A stretch of 64,000 nucleotides of DNA from Persicaria tinctoria (GCA_037127255.1 JBANSL010000004.1:37846467-37910466), one strand, 5' to 3'; counted from the stretch's first letter, positions 46,921 through 58,072 are shown. Notes: generated by a model not told the origin, from the sequence alone. Numbers and translations: made by a program.

Positions 46921-48774
46921 TGATGTCTCTAAAGTAGCCATGTTTTTTATGCACATTTTAGTTTCATATTCTATACACTTTACATATTTCGGGTTGGGAA
47001 TATGTCGAATTTATGTAGTATATGCTTATTTGTCAAAAATAGAGATCTACATAAGTTTCTGTTTAATATTGCAGAATATGGAGCCATTTCGGGAAAAAAC
47101 CAAGAAGTGAAGACAGAAGCAGCAAGTTACTCGATATCGACGAGTCTTTGTCGATATCGACTAAAATGTCCGGGCATATCACTGATCGAGGAGCATCATG
47201 TCGAGGAACTGAAGACGAGCCAAATCGACTCCAGAACATTACTCGAGATCGAGTACTATACTCGAGATCGACTAAGCCTTGAAGACCCACCCAGAGTCGA
47301 GAAAGAGAAGCTGATCGAGGATGCCAAGGAGCTCTACCCGACCTGACCAGACACTCGGACACTAAGCAACACCCGTACTCGGTATCGATGAAAGTCCTCG
47401 AGACCGACAAGCATAGAACCAATGTCCGAGCATGTCAAGGAAGAGAAACCCGATATGCCGAGCCACTGAAGTCGACGACACCATTTTACTCGAGATCGAG
47501 GAAACCTTCCAGAAGCCGCGTAACGCGGTTTGAGCAGTTCTACTCGGATTGGGATTCCTTGGGGCCGAAGATTGCCGAGTTCTATCCGATTCTATCAAGA
47601 TCCATCATGGAAGAGAAGATTTATCCACAAGAAGATATTTTAGGCTTTTAGATATAATTTTCCTTTTTAAATTCAATTATGTTATTCCATTTATTTATCT
47701 TTAAAGCTTTTAGATATAGATTTAGATAAAGATAGAGATATTTTATCCTTGAACAGAAAGGAGTAGAAGGCTATAAATAAAGCCCATGGGGCTGATTTTA
47801 GATAATTCAATTTTCAAGCCAGAGAAGTAGTTTCACAGAGACGTTTAGGAGTTCGAAGGTTTTAGGGTTTTGGCGTTCAACGAAAGTTGGAGCGCCGGGA
47901 TTGTAAAGTCTTTGAATTTAGTTTAATGCAAGTTTCTTTTCATACATCAATGTCTGAGGTTGCGATGAAGCGCGAGTAGTCCACCCAATTCTAGGGTTGG
48001 GGCGAGCCCGACGATAGCCATGCGTGTTTGAGGTAAAGATCCGACTTTTATCATGTTTTAAAGCATCTGCTACTTGTTATATGTTTATTACCCATCTAAT
48101 GGAGGTCCATGCTAATAACTTGGATTGTAAACATAAAATCGGTAGAGACAATTAGGGTTTCTTGAAAGAGTTGTCTAATTGTTGGAAAAGGCGAAAGATT
48201 AGTCCTTTGATGCAAGTTACATGATTATCTGTTTATTCCTACCTTATGCATGCTTGGTTATCGTTGTTGCGAACCCCAATCTTGTAAGTCTTTTACGTAC
48301 AGTTTATTTCAAAATCCCACAAGTCTTGTTCTTTACTTTTGTTTCGTTTTATTTTCTGCCTTACTCGATCTCGACCGAACTGGTCGATCTCGAGTTACTG
48401 ATCTTCGATTCCAGAATCGTTGTAGCTTCTGTGTGCAGGTGATCGACCAGGAACTTCTCGACGTCAGCAACTCTACTCGATCTCGAGTAGCCCTAGTCGA
48501 GATCGACTAACACCTGTCACTGCTGCCGCGCTGTTCGACTTGTCCGATCTTCTGTCGACTAACCCTAGTCGAGATCGAGGACATCTGTGGTCGACTTCTG
48601 TCCGTGAGATTTCTCTGCTGCCTAGGATCCGCTGACACGCTTCCTCGTGGATCGATCCTGACTTCCCGCTGCTACATCAGGAGGAGGTCTTGTAATTATT
48701 TGCAAGGGACGGAATCTGGTTTGCTGTACTTTACTTATATTCTATTTTGCATACTCGATTTCATCCTATCAACA
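46921..48774 (+). repeat. 3' LTR of TRG (full length)
   Basis: TGATGTCTCTAAAG to TATCAACA, 1854 bases. TATA box at 47772-47779. It differs from the left LTR mainly in motif copy number and scattered substitutions. Confidence 0.9.
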
Positions 48775-48997
48775 AACCTCTAGTTCTTTTCTTTTCCTAT
48801 CAATGTCCTTGTCTAGATCTTAGGTAAATTACTAGTCTTACGAGTCCTAACAATTCTTATCTCTAAATAACTATAACACGGTTAAGATTTAACGTAGAGA
48901 TAGAATTAAGAATATGAATTAACCAAGGTACATGCAATATCAAGCTACGAGTCGATATTTAACATATATTCAACTTCTTATACATCCAATTAGTCCT
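48775..48997 (-). repeat. Remnant of the ATH 5' LTR
   Basis: Matches 17681-17905 of the ATH 3' LTR in the same orientation (shared ttaggtaaattactagtc, gtcgatatttaacatata). It begins exactly at the TRG border and ends at ccaattagtcct, after which LINE sequence starts. It marks the outer end of ATH on this side. Confidence 0.85.
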
Positions 48998-49033
48998 TGA
49001 TTTCCATGACTCGACGCCGTTGAGTGGGCATGA

Positions 49034-51786
49034 GTGAGCAGAATGGTGTCAAGAGAGGAGGTGTGGAAGGATTTTAAAAGTATGGGGGCATATAAAGCTC
49101 CCGGTATATATGGTATCCAACCAATCTTTTCCCATAAGTGTTGGGAGGTTGTTGGTTCGGTTGTGACTACCCTGGTCAAGGAATTTTTCAGCACTTGTAA
49201 GCTCCCAACTAGCACAAATGTTTCTCTTATCATACTCCTTCTGAAAGTCGGGAAGCAAGAACCTATTAATCAATTCCGCGGCATTAGTTTATGCAATGTA
49301 TGTTACAAAGCGATTACTAAGGTCTTGAATAATAGATTACAACCTCTCATGGGAAAACTGGTGGGTCCGATGCAAGGGAGCTTTATCCCGGGCAGATTGA
49401 TAATGGAAAATGTTGTTATTGCTCAAGAGGTAGTGCATCCCATGAGAAGGAAGCAAGGGGCGAAAGGGTGGCTATGCCTAAAGTTAGACCTTGAAAAGGC
49501 GTTTGACAGACTTAGTTGGAAATTTATCAAGGAACCACTTTTATGGGCAAATTTTCCCGACAAATGGATCGAGTGAATTATGGAGTGCATAAGAAGTGCT
49601 AAGATCAATTGCTATGGAACGGTGAAGTCTCGAAACAATTCACACCATCGAGAGGTATCCGACAAGGGGACCCGCTTTCACCGTACATCTTAATTCTTTG
49701 CATGGAATGACTATCACACATTATTAACGAAGCAGTGGAAAATGGCTCTTGGAAACCGATAAAAATTACTAGGTATGGTCCGACCCTTTCTCATTTAATT
49801 TTCACTGATGATATACTCCTCTTTGCAGAAGCCTCTATCGGTCAGGTAAAGATCATAAGAAAGTGTCTGGACATGTTTTGCCAAGCCTCCGACCAGAAAG
49901 TTTGCCTTCGGAAATCGAAGTTTTATGTTTATGGGAACGTGAAAGCGGAGCTGACAAAGAAAATTGTTGAGTGCATTGGCATTGACGCCACGGGAGATAT
50001 TGGGGACACCATAGGAGATCTTGGGCACTACCTTGGTATCTCTCTCCTTCATTCCAGAATCAAGGGAGAGGGCATTGAATTTATCATCGACAAATTTTCA
50101 GCCAAGTTTGCAGGTTGGAAAGCCAATACCTTTTGTTTTGTGGGACAGATCAAACTCATGAATTCGATTCTTATGTCCATTCCTAACTATTACATGAGGG
50201 CTATGTGTCTCCCGACGAATGTCTGTAGGAAAATCGACAAAGTGTGTAGGGGCTTTCTTTGGGGATCGATGGCTGCTAGAAGGAGGGTCCATAAGGTAGC
50301 TTGGGAAGAGCTGATCAAACCCAAAGTTCTTGGAGGACTGGGGCTGAAATGGATGAAATAGTTAAATGATGCCTTAGTTGCTAAACGTAGCTGGAGATTC
50401 TTAATGGGTGAAGAAGGAATGTGGACAGAAGTCCTAACCGAGAAATATATTGGGAAAACTCTGGGTGCGACTTCGGGTGCTTCCCACATTTTGAAGGGCA
50501 TCCGACAAGGCCTTGGGGAAGTGATTAAGCCTGGCCTTAGATGGAATGTCGGGAATAGAAAGAGTATTAGTTTTTGGGAAGATAGTTGGATTTTGGATGA
50601 GCCCCTAAGAAATTTCAAAACTGTTGAAGGGATGGAGTTGAATGCGGGCTCAGTTGCTGATTTTTGGACTTAGGAAATGGGATAGAAGTGATTAAGCCTG
50701 GCCTTAGATGGAATGTCGGGAATAGAAAGAGTATTAGTTTTTGGGAAGATAGTTGGATTTTGGATGAGCCCCTAAGAAATTTCAAAACTGTTGAAGGGAT
50801 GGAGTTGAATGCGGGCTCAGTTGCTGATTTTTGGACTTAGGAAATGGGCTAGAAGTGGGAAGTGCTCTCGCAGATCATTCCCTCGAATGTCCTCCTGAAA
50901 TTGGAGGCCGTCGTTATTGGCGAGGGTGAGGACATGCTTAGTTGGAAGTTCACGAGAGATGGGGACTACTCCACAAGCACGGGCTATGAGGCTATCTGCC
51001 AATGGAGAACTTGGGAAAGCAATTACACTTATTTTTTTAAGGCTATTTGGACTATTCGTATCAACGAGAGAGTGGGCCCCTTCGTTTGGCTGCTAAGCAA
51101 AGATGACATCCTCACCAACATGGAGCAGGTAAGACGTGACTTTGGCAATTCCTCCCTTTGCTCTATTTGTAAACGTGAGGATGAATCCCTCGAGCATATT
51201 TTTCAAGAATGTGGTACTACCAAAGATCTTTGGATGTGGGTTTCGAGTACAACCCAAAAGCGGGACAATTGGCATATTCCCTTGGCTTCGAACCAACATC
51301 CTGTCGAAAGAGCTGATGGGGGATGGCAGCGAATGGAGTGCACTGTTCGTTGTGTTCTTATGGAGATTGTGGAAAAGGCGGAACGAGATAATCTTCCAGG
51401 GGAAAGAAAGCCCGCAGATCACGAAAGAGGCCTGCTTGAAGACCATCCAAGAGTACAAGAAGGCGAGTGAGAAGATCGGAGAAATGAAGGTTGAAAGGAT
51501 GAAACAGAGGCGAAACATATGTTGGGAGAGAGCCCCCCAAGGGTTGGGTGAAGGTTAACACTGATTGGACCATTCGGAATGGAGGCCATGCTGCGGCGGG
51601 AGGAGTCATCAGAGATGCTAACGTTAACTAGTGTGGTGGCTTTGCCTATAATCTGGGCTCTTGCTCAATCCCCATGGCTGAGTGTTGGGGTATGGTCAAG
51701 GGGTTGTAGTTGGCTTGGGACCTGAGACATAGAAGAGTTTTAATCGAAACTGACTCGGAGATGATCGTCAATCTTGTTGCAAGAAA
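49034..51786 (+). pseudogene. LINE ORF2: reverse transcriptase, zinc-knuckle-like region, RNase H start
   Basis: The RT start motif K-A-P-G-I-Y-G-I-Q-P lies near 49097. F-R-G-I-S-L-C-N-V and L-D-L-E-K-A-F-D-R-L follow in the frame 49034-49576. A stop or frame change near 49576-49620 precedes [10 protein letters not shown]. The catalytic box F-T-D-D is at about 49801 (family F-A-D-D). The frame runs to 50361, stops, and continues with W-N-V-G-N-R-K-S-I-S-F-W and a 167 bp tandem duplication. Then comes the zf-RVT-like part (C-S-I-C-K-R-E-D-E-S-L-E-H-I-F) at 51160-51210 and the RNase H start (G-W-V-K-V-N-T-D) near 51545. It cannot produce a full enzyme. Confidence 0.88.
50519..50852 (+). repeat. 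Perfect tandem duplication, unit 167 bp, in LINE ORF2
   Basis: 50519-50685 and 50686-50852 appear identical base for base. The following base context (gggatag versus gggctag) marks the border. The unit length is not a multiple of three, so it also breaks the frame. Confidence 0.95.
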
Positions 51787-52555
51787 CACTACTAGAAACG
51801 TATGATTCCCCAGCACATGCATCTGTGGCTATTTGCAACGGATTTGGGGATCCCGGCGGCATGAATCGTTGCATAGTTATTCGTTGGGATATCCATCGTC
51901 GGCATGCTGGAAATGTGATGCCGATAGGCCCGGTCGTTGGAATGATGGCCCTGACGGTTAAGATCGACGGTGTTGCAGCGACGGTTGTTTCCATCAAAAA
52001 GAAATCGATGTCTTAAACCGTTGGAATACCCAATGGATTGAATTGTTGGAATACCTAGGTTGGACCACTAAAGATTTGTCGACGGAATGGTCCAAGACGA
52101 AATTACTCTACCCTTTTCCAACGAATTTCAACGTTGGAGAGTTGATTTCCATTTTAAAAATAAATACAATTATATCAATTATATTAATTATATTAATAAA
52201 TTTTTATCTAATAAACATCTATAATCGATTTTTTAATTTATCAAAATAATTAAATATTAATTTAAAAGGGGCATTTGGATGATTTTCATAGGTGAAATTT
52301 AATTAAAAGGAAACAATAACAATACAATTTATTAAAATATTTAATAATTAATACAAATTTCATAAAGCACTTCACTGCTAGCTAGAATTAAAATGCATAA
52401 TAACCAAACAATATAAACCTCAGTTATAACATACTACAGCTAGCAATCGAAAAAAAGCATGTAGAAAGCAATTAATCATAAAATCCAAATAAGTAGAAAA
52501 TAGTAGAAACTAGTTATAAAATAATTCCTTTCTTTGAATGCTTGGATCGACCTTA

Positions 52556-52756
52556 CTATGGATCTATACCATCACTGGCTGCATCATTCGAAGTACCATC
52601 TCCACAATAATTAGGAAAACTTGGGTATTGACCTTGATAATTCATTAGAGGGGGTGGATCAGAACCGAGCAAGAGCTGTATCTCTTTGTAGGTCCTTCTC
52701 ATGGGCAAGAGCTGTATTTCTTTTCTCTTGCGCTTGAAAGCGTGCCTCCATTGCAT
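52556..52756 (-). pseudogene. CACTA internal ORF scrap, C-terminal-like
   Basis: Minus-strand frame of 66 codons with M-R-R-T-Y-K-E-I-Q and G-S-D-P-P-P. It somewhat resembles the C-terminal tail of plant En/Spm-type second-ORF proteins. The assignment is weak. Together with 53065-53247 it may be an internal-deletion remnant of one gene. Confidence 0.35.
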
Positions 52757-53064
52757 TCAGTAGTATGAATTATCTTAAAGACTTCAGTCTTGTTCTCAAA
52801 CCTACCAACAAAGTTTTCAACCTTTACATGAAAATTTCAAATAAATTAATAATATATACCTATACTACGTACTTAACTTACGAGTCTCCCAGGGGAAGGA
52901 GTTTTGTCCAGTTAACAACATCACCATTGGAGATTTGGCCCACCTCTGGAACATTAGCTCTTTCACCAATCTCGTTCTCCATCAAGACATCATCTTGAGA
53001 TCAGTGTTCCTCAACCCGGTTTTCCCCCTTGACCCTCCAATCAAACTATAACTCGGTGTCATCT

Positions 53065-53247
53065 TCAAGCGTAGGACCCGCTCACCCTACCAATATTTGC
53101 TTGCCCACCCAGATTAGAGGGTTGCAAAGGCATCGATTGCAGTTGGCTCCCATTGTCATCTGGTGATGCCTGCCAAATGTTATGGGACGACGCATCCAAG
53201 TGTGGGATAGATTTTCGCCCGCCGATCAACCTTCTTTGGGAAATCAT
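53065..53247 (-). pseudogene. CACTA internal ORF scrap, N-terminal-like
   Basis: Minus-strand frame of 60 codons beginning M-I-S-Q-R-R-L-I-G-G-R-K and ending after G-G-Q-A-N-I-G-R-V-S-G. It is Ser/Gln/Pro-rich, with no domain I can name. Position and strand fit the start of the same gene as 52556-52756. A 66 bp imperfect duplication lies just to its right (53307-53438). Confidence 0.3.
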
Positions 53248-53996
53248 CGATAAACCCCCAATGGAAGATCAACAAAATTGACAGAGACTACAAATTAAAG
53301 TGAATAGAGAAGATAGTGAGAATTAAAGGGCTGATTTAAATCAGTTTCCTTGTTGATGGAGAACGTGAATTAGAGAAGATAGTGAGAATTAAAGGGATGA
53401 TTTAAATCAGTTTCCAATGTCCGAGCATGTGTGATTGCCATGATCTTTTTAGTTTCCAAATTAAATCTATTTTTAAGAGTAATTTCACAGTAACCGCATG
53501 AAAGTGAATTAGAACTGGCGCCAAATTATGAAAATGGAAAAAAGATGCGGGAATTAAAAGAGTTTTCCACTGATGACTAAAATAAATAATAAATAAATAA
53601 AGGGATCACAATCCACACATAAGCCACTCTTCCCTCAGATTATGCCCAACGGTTCACACTTCACACAGTAGGTGAAGGGCGATTCTGCCAACGGCTCACA
53701 CAGTAGGTGACGGGCTTTGGGAAGTGCCATCTGTTGTGGTCGTCAGGATTTAATTGCCCACGACGTAAATCGTTGGGATTCATTTGCCCACGACTTCATT
53801 TGTTGTAATTTTCCAACGATTAAAATTTTCTACATTTACCAACGGTTTATGACGTCGATTGCGAGCAGTCGAAAGTTAAAGACGGATGTCATCGTTGGGA
53901 TTCAGCCACCCACGATTTGAACCATCGGCATTAGGAGCAATGCTACAATCTGATGGTAAAATACCGTCGACACTCAAGGGATTTCTAGTAGTGAAA

Positions 53997-54249
53997 GGTG
54001 AAGGGACACCCTCTTTTCAACCTGGTAGAGCGCTGCCACGACTTCCTCCGTGGAGATTGGTCCGTCCAATTTCGCCATGTTTATCGCGAAGCTAATTCGG
54101 CTGCTGATATTGGGCAGACTTTGCTTACTCTTTTCAGTTTGGTTTTCATTTTCTGTCTGAACTGCCTGTTGCCTCTCTTCCATCTTTAATGGACGATGCA
54201 AGCCGGTCTCCAAGCCCCGGTTGTGCGATGGGTAATTTTATCTTGTTTT
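53997..54249 (+). pseudogene. LINE RNase H C-terminus and 3' UTR start
   Basis: The frame 53998-54189 gives G-H-P-L-F-N-L-V-E-R-C-H-D-F and R-H-V-Y-R-E-A-N-S-A-A-D, the end of the RNase H domain in plant LINEs. It joins the sequence before the CACTA element (D-S-E-M-I-V-N-L-V). The 3' UTR follows and is cut at 54269 by the second LINE. Confidence 0.85.
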
Positions 54250-54268
54250 TAATAAATTTCTCCTCTTT

Positions 54269-54622
54269 TTTTTTATGAAACGGAAATAATTTGGCGATAA
54301 GGAAAAACCTTATATGTCAAGAGCCCAAGCGGATGAAATCATGAAGAACTGAGTCGTTAGGTGTAGATGGACCGGAGAACACAAGGTCCAGATGCGACAG
54401 GCGGTCCATAACTCGATTTGCTTCTCGATAGACATGACGAATCTCAATATTATGAAAAACGCTAAGGGAGACTAGACTGCCAACGACAATAATTTCAGAA
54501 TCTCCCGGAGATAATCACAACCTTTAAGGTTATTGATAGTGGTGAATCACCTTTCATTACAAGTTTAGTTATGTTTAATTAATTCTCGATGTCATTCCAT
54601 AATCCAAGCCCCTCCGATCCAG
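54269..54622 (-). mobile_element. Short 5'-truncated LINE, inverted, with 19 bp TSD
   Basis: Flanked by an exact 19 bp repeat, TAATAAATTTCTCCTCTTT (54250-54268 and 54623-54641). On the minus strand it encodes D-S-E-I-I-V-V-G, then I-R-H-V-Y-R-E-A-N-R-V-M-D, a LINE RNase H end, and finishes in an A tail (T run at 54266-54274). It is a late insertion in the 3' UTR of the larger LINE. Confidence 0.9.
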
Positions 54623-54661
54623 TAATAAATTTCTCCTCTTTGAGGAGGCTAACCGTTTTCC

Positions 54662-54682
54662 AAAAAAAAAAAAAAAAAAAAA
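54662..54682 (+). other. Poly(A) tail of the larger LINE
   Basis: 21 A after gctaaccgttttcc; it marks the 3' end of the LINE transcript. Confidence 0.85.
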
Positions 54683-55543
54683 GTTGAGCGATGCACAGTG
54701 CAGGACCAGACGAACTACTGAAATTTGATTTGGTTTAGTATCGGATATACATCAATTTATGCAACGAAACTAGCTACGCCCCACAAAAACATATAACAGA
54801 TAGGATTGAAATGGAACGTGTAAACTCTTACCACAATCGATCATGTCATGGTAAGCATAAATTAAAGAAGCTCAGCTCCTATCCTATCCGTAACAATTTA
54901 AAGATTGATTCAACGTATTCGGATAGAGATAATTGGATCCACGTACGCACCGCCGTCGCCATTTGTAGGACGTGGATCCCTTATCATAAATTCATAACAC
55001 CTCCTTCCATCCACAATTTCCACCACATAATAATATTCATTTTTTTATACGAGGGAAGAACAAATTGATACGTAGCTTATTGCTTATACAACAGCTTCGG
55101 TTTTCCAACAGATTAAACTGAAAAAAGGAAGTTTCGGCGTAGGTTGGAGGATTTTGAACCGCTCATTAAATTATCTGCAAAGAACAACAGCATCCAATTA
55201 TTGAATTCGTCAGGTTTTGTTGGTTTTCTTTTTTTTTTTGGTCTGGAAAATTAATATTTTATAGAGTTTTAATTAAAAAAATAATATTTTATAGAGTTTT
55301 CCGCTTCTTAAAAAACGTGTCAAAAAGTAAAAGCCCATCTATTTTGGAACGGAGGGAGTATTTTCTTGTGCGTGTGTGGATGACTAGATGCTGACTGTGA
55401 TTTGGGGTAGATCACACCGTCCATTGGTGAATAGAGAGATTCGTCATCAATCATGTACAGTACTACTTTATATGAGAAAAATTATGTCAACCAAAAAAAG
55501 AAATTGTTTTATTATTCTTTAATAAAATTAGGGGATTGATAAA
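54683..55543. other. No gene seen; possible Stowaway-type end
   Basis: Ordinary AT-rich sequence with a short direct repeat (attttatagagtttt, twice near 55254-55300). GGAACGGAGGGAGTA near 55347-55361 equals the inverted end of Stowaway-like MITEs (TACTCCCTCCGTTCC), but I found no partner end. Confidence 0.4.
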
Positions 55544-55889
55544 GGATTTTTTCGATAAATGTCCATTTTTTATAAGGCCTTTTGCAAAATGTCCACTTTT
55601 ATTTCCCCTTTTGCAAAATGTCCTAATATTACATTTTTGCCCCTCCTTCTCATACCCTTCCTTCCTTCCCATTTTTATTTTGACCATTGACCGGTCAAAG
55701 TCAATGAATTGGTGACACAAAAAAATTTGGTGACATGTTTTTTTTTTTCGAATTTTTTTTTTTTTTACGAAATTAGTATCACCACCTTTATAAATGGAGA
55801 CACCGGTCAATGGCTTTGGTGACACATGTATGATGATAAACAAATTTTTGGGTGACAATTTTTTTTTTTTTTACGAGATTAGTGTCACC

Positions 55890-55972
55890 GCCCTATCGCT
55901 GTCACCACAACCCATATCGCTGTCACCACCGCCCATATCGCTGTCACCACCCTTATTGCGGTCACCATTTGC
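55890..55972 (+). repeat. 21 bp minisatellite, about four units
   Basis: Units around ATCGCTGTCACCAC (cctatcgctgtcaccacaacc, catatcgctgtcaccaccgcc and so on). Short, imperfect. Confidence 0.8.
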
Positions 55973-56879
55973 TAAAGTAAAAATTAACGGTGTATTCAGA
56001 AAACCCGTAAATAGGTGCAAACTAGCACCTAGCACCCACAAGTGATGCCATAAAATATTAATGGAGACACAAGTGATGCCATAACATATAGCTATAGCTA
56101 AAGATATAGCTAATGGAGACACAACTAGCACCTAGCACCCACAAGTGATGCCATAACATATAGCTAAAGATTTTGCAAGTAAAATATTAATGGAGACAAA
56201 CTGCTAACCATTTGCTAAAGTATGTTTAAACCCATGATTAAAGGTGCAAACTAGCACCCACAAGTGATGCCATAAGACAATCAAAACCCTTTATGTTCCG
56301 CACTACCATGAAGGATCACCATTACCATGAAGCATCACCATTAAAAGGCCTCAAATGCAGAAATTTTAGCCCATAAGGAATCCAAAAGCAACAAGTAAGT
56401 CATATGAATATAATAAACTGCACAAATCATATAAATATATGCACTGTAATCTGAAATGCAAAATGCAAATACACTGCACAAATTAATTAACTTTTTTTTT
56501 TTATCATATGTAAATCCAATAGTAGTACAAAGTAAGATGAGGTCTACACTACACTGTAATCTACAAGAAAACTCAGCAGTACAGTACAGACAAGAACCAC
56601 TGTCATCACAATGTCAAATGCTGAAAATCACAACTCTAATGCAGTAATATACAAGAAAACTCAGCAGTAGAGACAAGAACAACCAAGAAACATACATTGA
56701 GAGAGAGGAGGTGTGATTTTAACAATGTTGTGGTTGTCAGCATCAACAGCAAAGAGGTGTGATTTTAACAATCAAATCCAGAATTCACGAACTAATGGAA
56801 ATTCTCTAATGTCAATTGAGAAGCAATCAAATCCAGAATTCACGAACTAACCAAAACACCAAACAAATCGGGACAAAAG

Positions 56880-57440
56880 GATGAAATAAACGCAGAAACG
56901 GAGATCCAGAGATCGAGAAACTAACCGTTGAACGCGATGTCGGAGGAAGCGATGCCTGATTTTGTGCGAATCCGGAGTCATCCGCCTCAACGACCACCTC
57001 CTATCAAATCCGGAAACAACGAACTGGATCCGAGTCAGCAACGGGAGGAGGTTGTTCAAACAGATCGGAGAAATAGAGGAATTGGACGGCAACGCGATCG
57101 GAGAGGAGAAATCTGCGATCGGTGACGCTCGCAGATTGAACGGCAACGCGATCTTTCGCTTCACCATCGTTGGTGCGCTGGAGCTTTGCCGGATCGGGAA
57201 GGAGGCATATGAATCTGGAATAGGTGAACGAATCGAAACGAGGAGGGAGGAGGGAGCGTGGACGAAGGTACTCCATGGAAGAGGAAGGCCAATTGGAGAG
57301 GAGAGGAAGACGAATACCGACTACTGCGAGACGCTCCCTCCTGCTGTGCAATTGGGGAGACGAAGAAGACGCAGATCCATGGAGGAGGCACGAGGAGCGG
57401 AGGAGAAAACGTCTCCTATTTTCCCAAATAAGATATAGCG
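56880..57440. other. GC-rich, exon-like block inside the Mutator-like element
   Basis: Overlapping ORFs exist on both strands (for example 56962-57438 plus, 57167-56847 minus), none with a domain I recognise. Composition and the lack of AT tracts contrast sharply with the flanks, as expected for a captured gene piece. The parent gene cannot be named. Confidence 0.4.
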
Positions 57441-57580
57441 GCTAGGTTTAATTAAAACAGGGGTAATATGGGGTTTTCAAAAAAATTTAGGACATTTAGC
57501 AAAAACTGATTTTAAGTGGACATTTTGCAAAAAGGGTTTGTCAAAATGGACTTTTAGCCAAATTTCTTCACTGATAAATA

Positions 57581-58013
57581 CCCCGTTAATTTTTACTGGA
57601 ACCACCGCAAATCACCGCAACTCCTTGCGGAGTTAAGTCTGCACCCTGTTGCGGAATACTTTTGACGTTGTGCCAAACAACCTTTACGTCGGCTTAACTC
57701 CGCAACTCCTTACAGAGTTAAGTCGGCACCCGGTTGCGACTATGTGTCCGATTCTCCTTCCAAGGAGCAAAAAAAAAATAAAAAATAGCTACGCACCTCC
57801 ATGCATAATTTTTTTAATATTTTTTTTAACATATAGGTTTGGGAACTCTGCATTAGGATGCGGACCTCTCTCCGCAACATCTTGGGGACATTTTGTCGAT
57901 GGACTTTTAGAGGGTGTTTGGCACGATGTCTGGGGAGATCCGCAAGGAGTTGCGGAGCTCGGTCAGCAGGGGGTTGCGGAGATTAGCGGTGGTTCTAGTA
58001 AAAATTAACGGTG
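57581..58013. mobile_element. MITE-like element with about 40 bp inverted ends
   Basis: The left end CCGTTAATTTTTACTGGAAC continuing CACCGCAAATCACCGCAAC is matched by the inverted right end (CCGTTAATTTTTACTAGAAC, CACCGCTAATCTCCGCAAC). Inside it has further short palindromes around gcggagttaagtc. No ORF of interest. The right end plus its neighbour (57998-58032) recurs at 55976-56011. The TSD is unclear. Confidence 0.75.
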
Positions 58014-58072
58014 TATTCAGAAAACCCGTAAAGTTATCTTTCCTCCTAGGCTAATTTGTGTACATACACCAA

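Larger units (their letters stand above)
39751..48774 (+). mobile_element. TRG: LTR element with gag and protease only
   Basis: A left LTR (39751-41511, missing about 150 bases at its start), tRNA-Asp-type primer site, gag ORF, protease-like ORF, long non-coding 3' region, purine-rich tract and a full right LTR (46921-48774). No RT, RNase H or integrase is present and no space is left for them. It therefore resembles the non-autonomous TR-GAG-type elements described from plants, here with a protease domain added. On the right it abuts ATH 5' LTR sequence at a position equal to 17681; on the left it abuts ATH gag. Insertion into the ATH LTR followed by a deletion at the left side explains both. 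Confidence 0.85.
51787..53993. mobile_element. Non-autonomous CACTA (En/Spm) element
   Basis: Starts CACTACTAGAAA and ends TTTCTAGTAGTG, perfect 12 bp inverted ends, flanked by AAA on both sides (51784-51786 and 53994-53996), the 3 bp duplication of CACTA elements. Both ends contain many short subterminal repeats around CGTTGG and CCAACG (51860-52130 and 53640-53950), expected binding sites for the transposon proteins. It is inserted in the RNase H region of the LINE. The inside is AT-rich with two short ORF scraps. Confidence 0.95.
48998..54682 (+). mobile_element. LINE (plant L1 type), 5' truncated, split by CACTA and by a second LINE
   Basis: Only the ORF2 part from RT onward is present, followed by a 3' UTR and a 21-base A tail (54662-54682). 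The CACTA element at 51787-53993 and the inverted LINE scrap at 54269-54622 are insertions; removing them makes RNase H and the 3' UTR continuous. ORF2 has frame changes and stops. The 5' end falls in ATH LTR sequence. No clear LINE TSD could be paired. Confidence 0.88.
55544..57569. mobile_element. Mutator-like element (Pack-MULE candidate)
   Basis: Long imperfect inverted ends of about 100 bp: aaatgtcc, ccttttgcaaaatgtccact and gcaaaatgtcctaa on the left; the inverse (ttaggacatttagcaaaaac, agtggacattttgcaaaaag) on the right. The possible 9 bp duplication is ATTGATAAA (55535-55543) and ACTGATAAA (57570-57578), with one mismatch. No transposase. The part 56880-57430 is much richer in G+C than the rest, with exon-like composition. 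A 21 bp repeat unit (atcgctgtcaccac core) occurs at 55890-55965. Confidence 0.7.

Noticed and set aside
52030..52260. Possible gene in the CACTA interior left part
   Set aside because: Short AT-rich frame made largely from subterminal repeats.
55345..55361. Stowaway-type MITE
   Set aside because: Only one inverted end is visible; no partner within several hundred bases.
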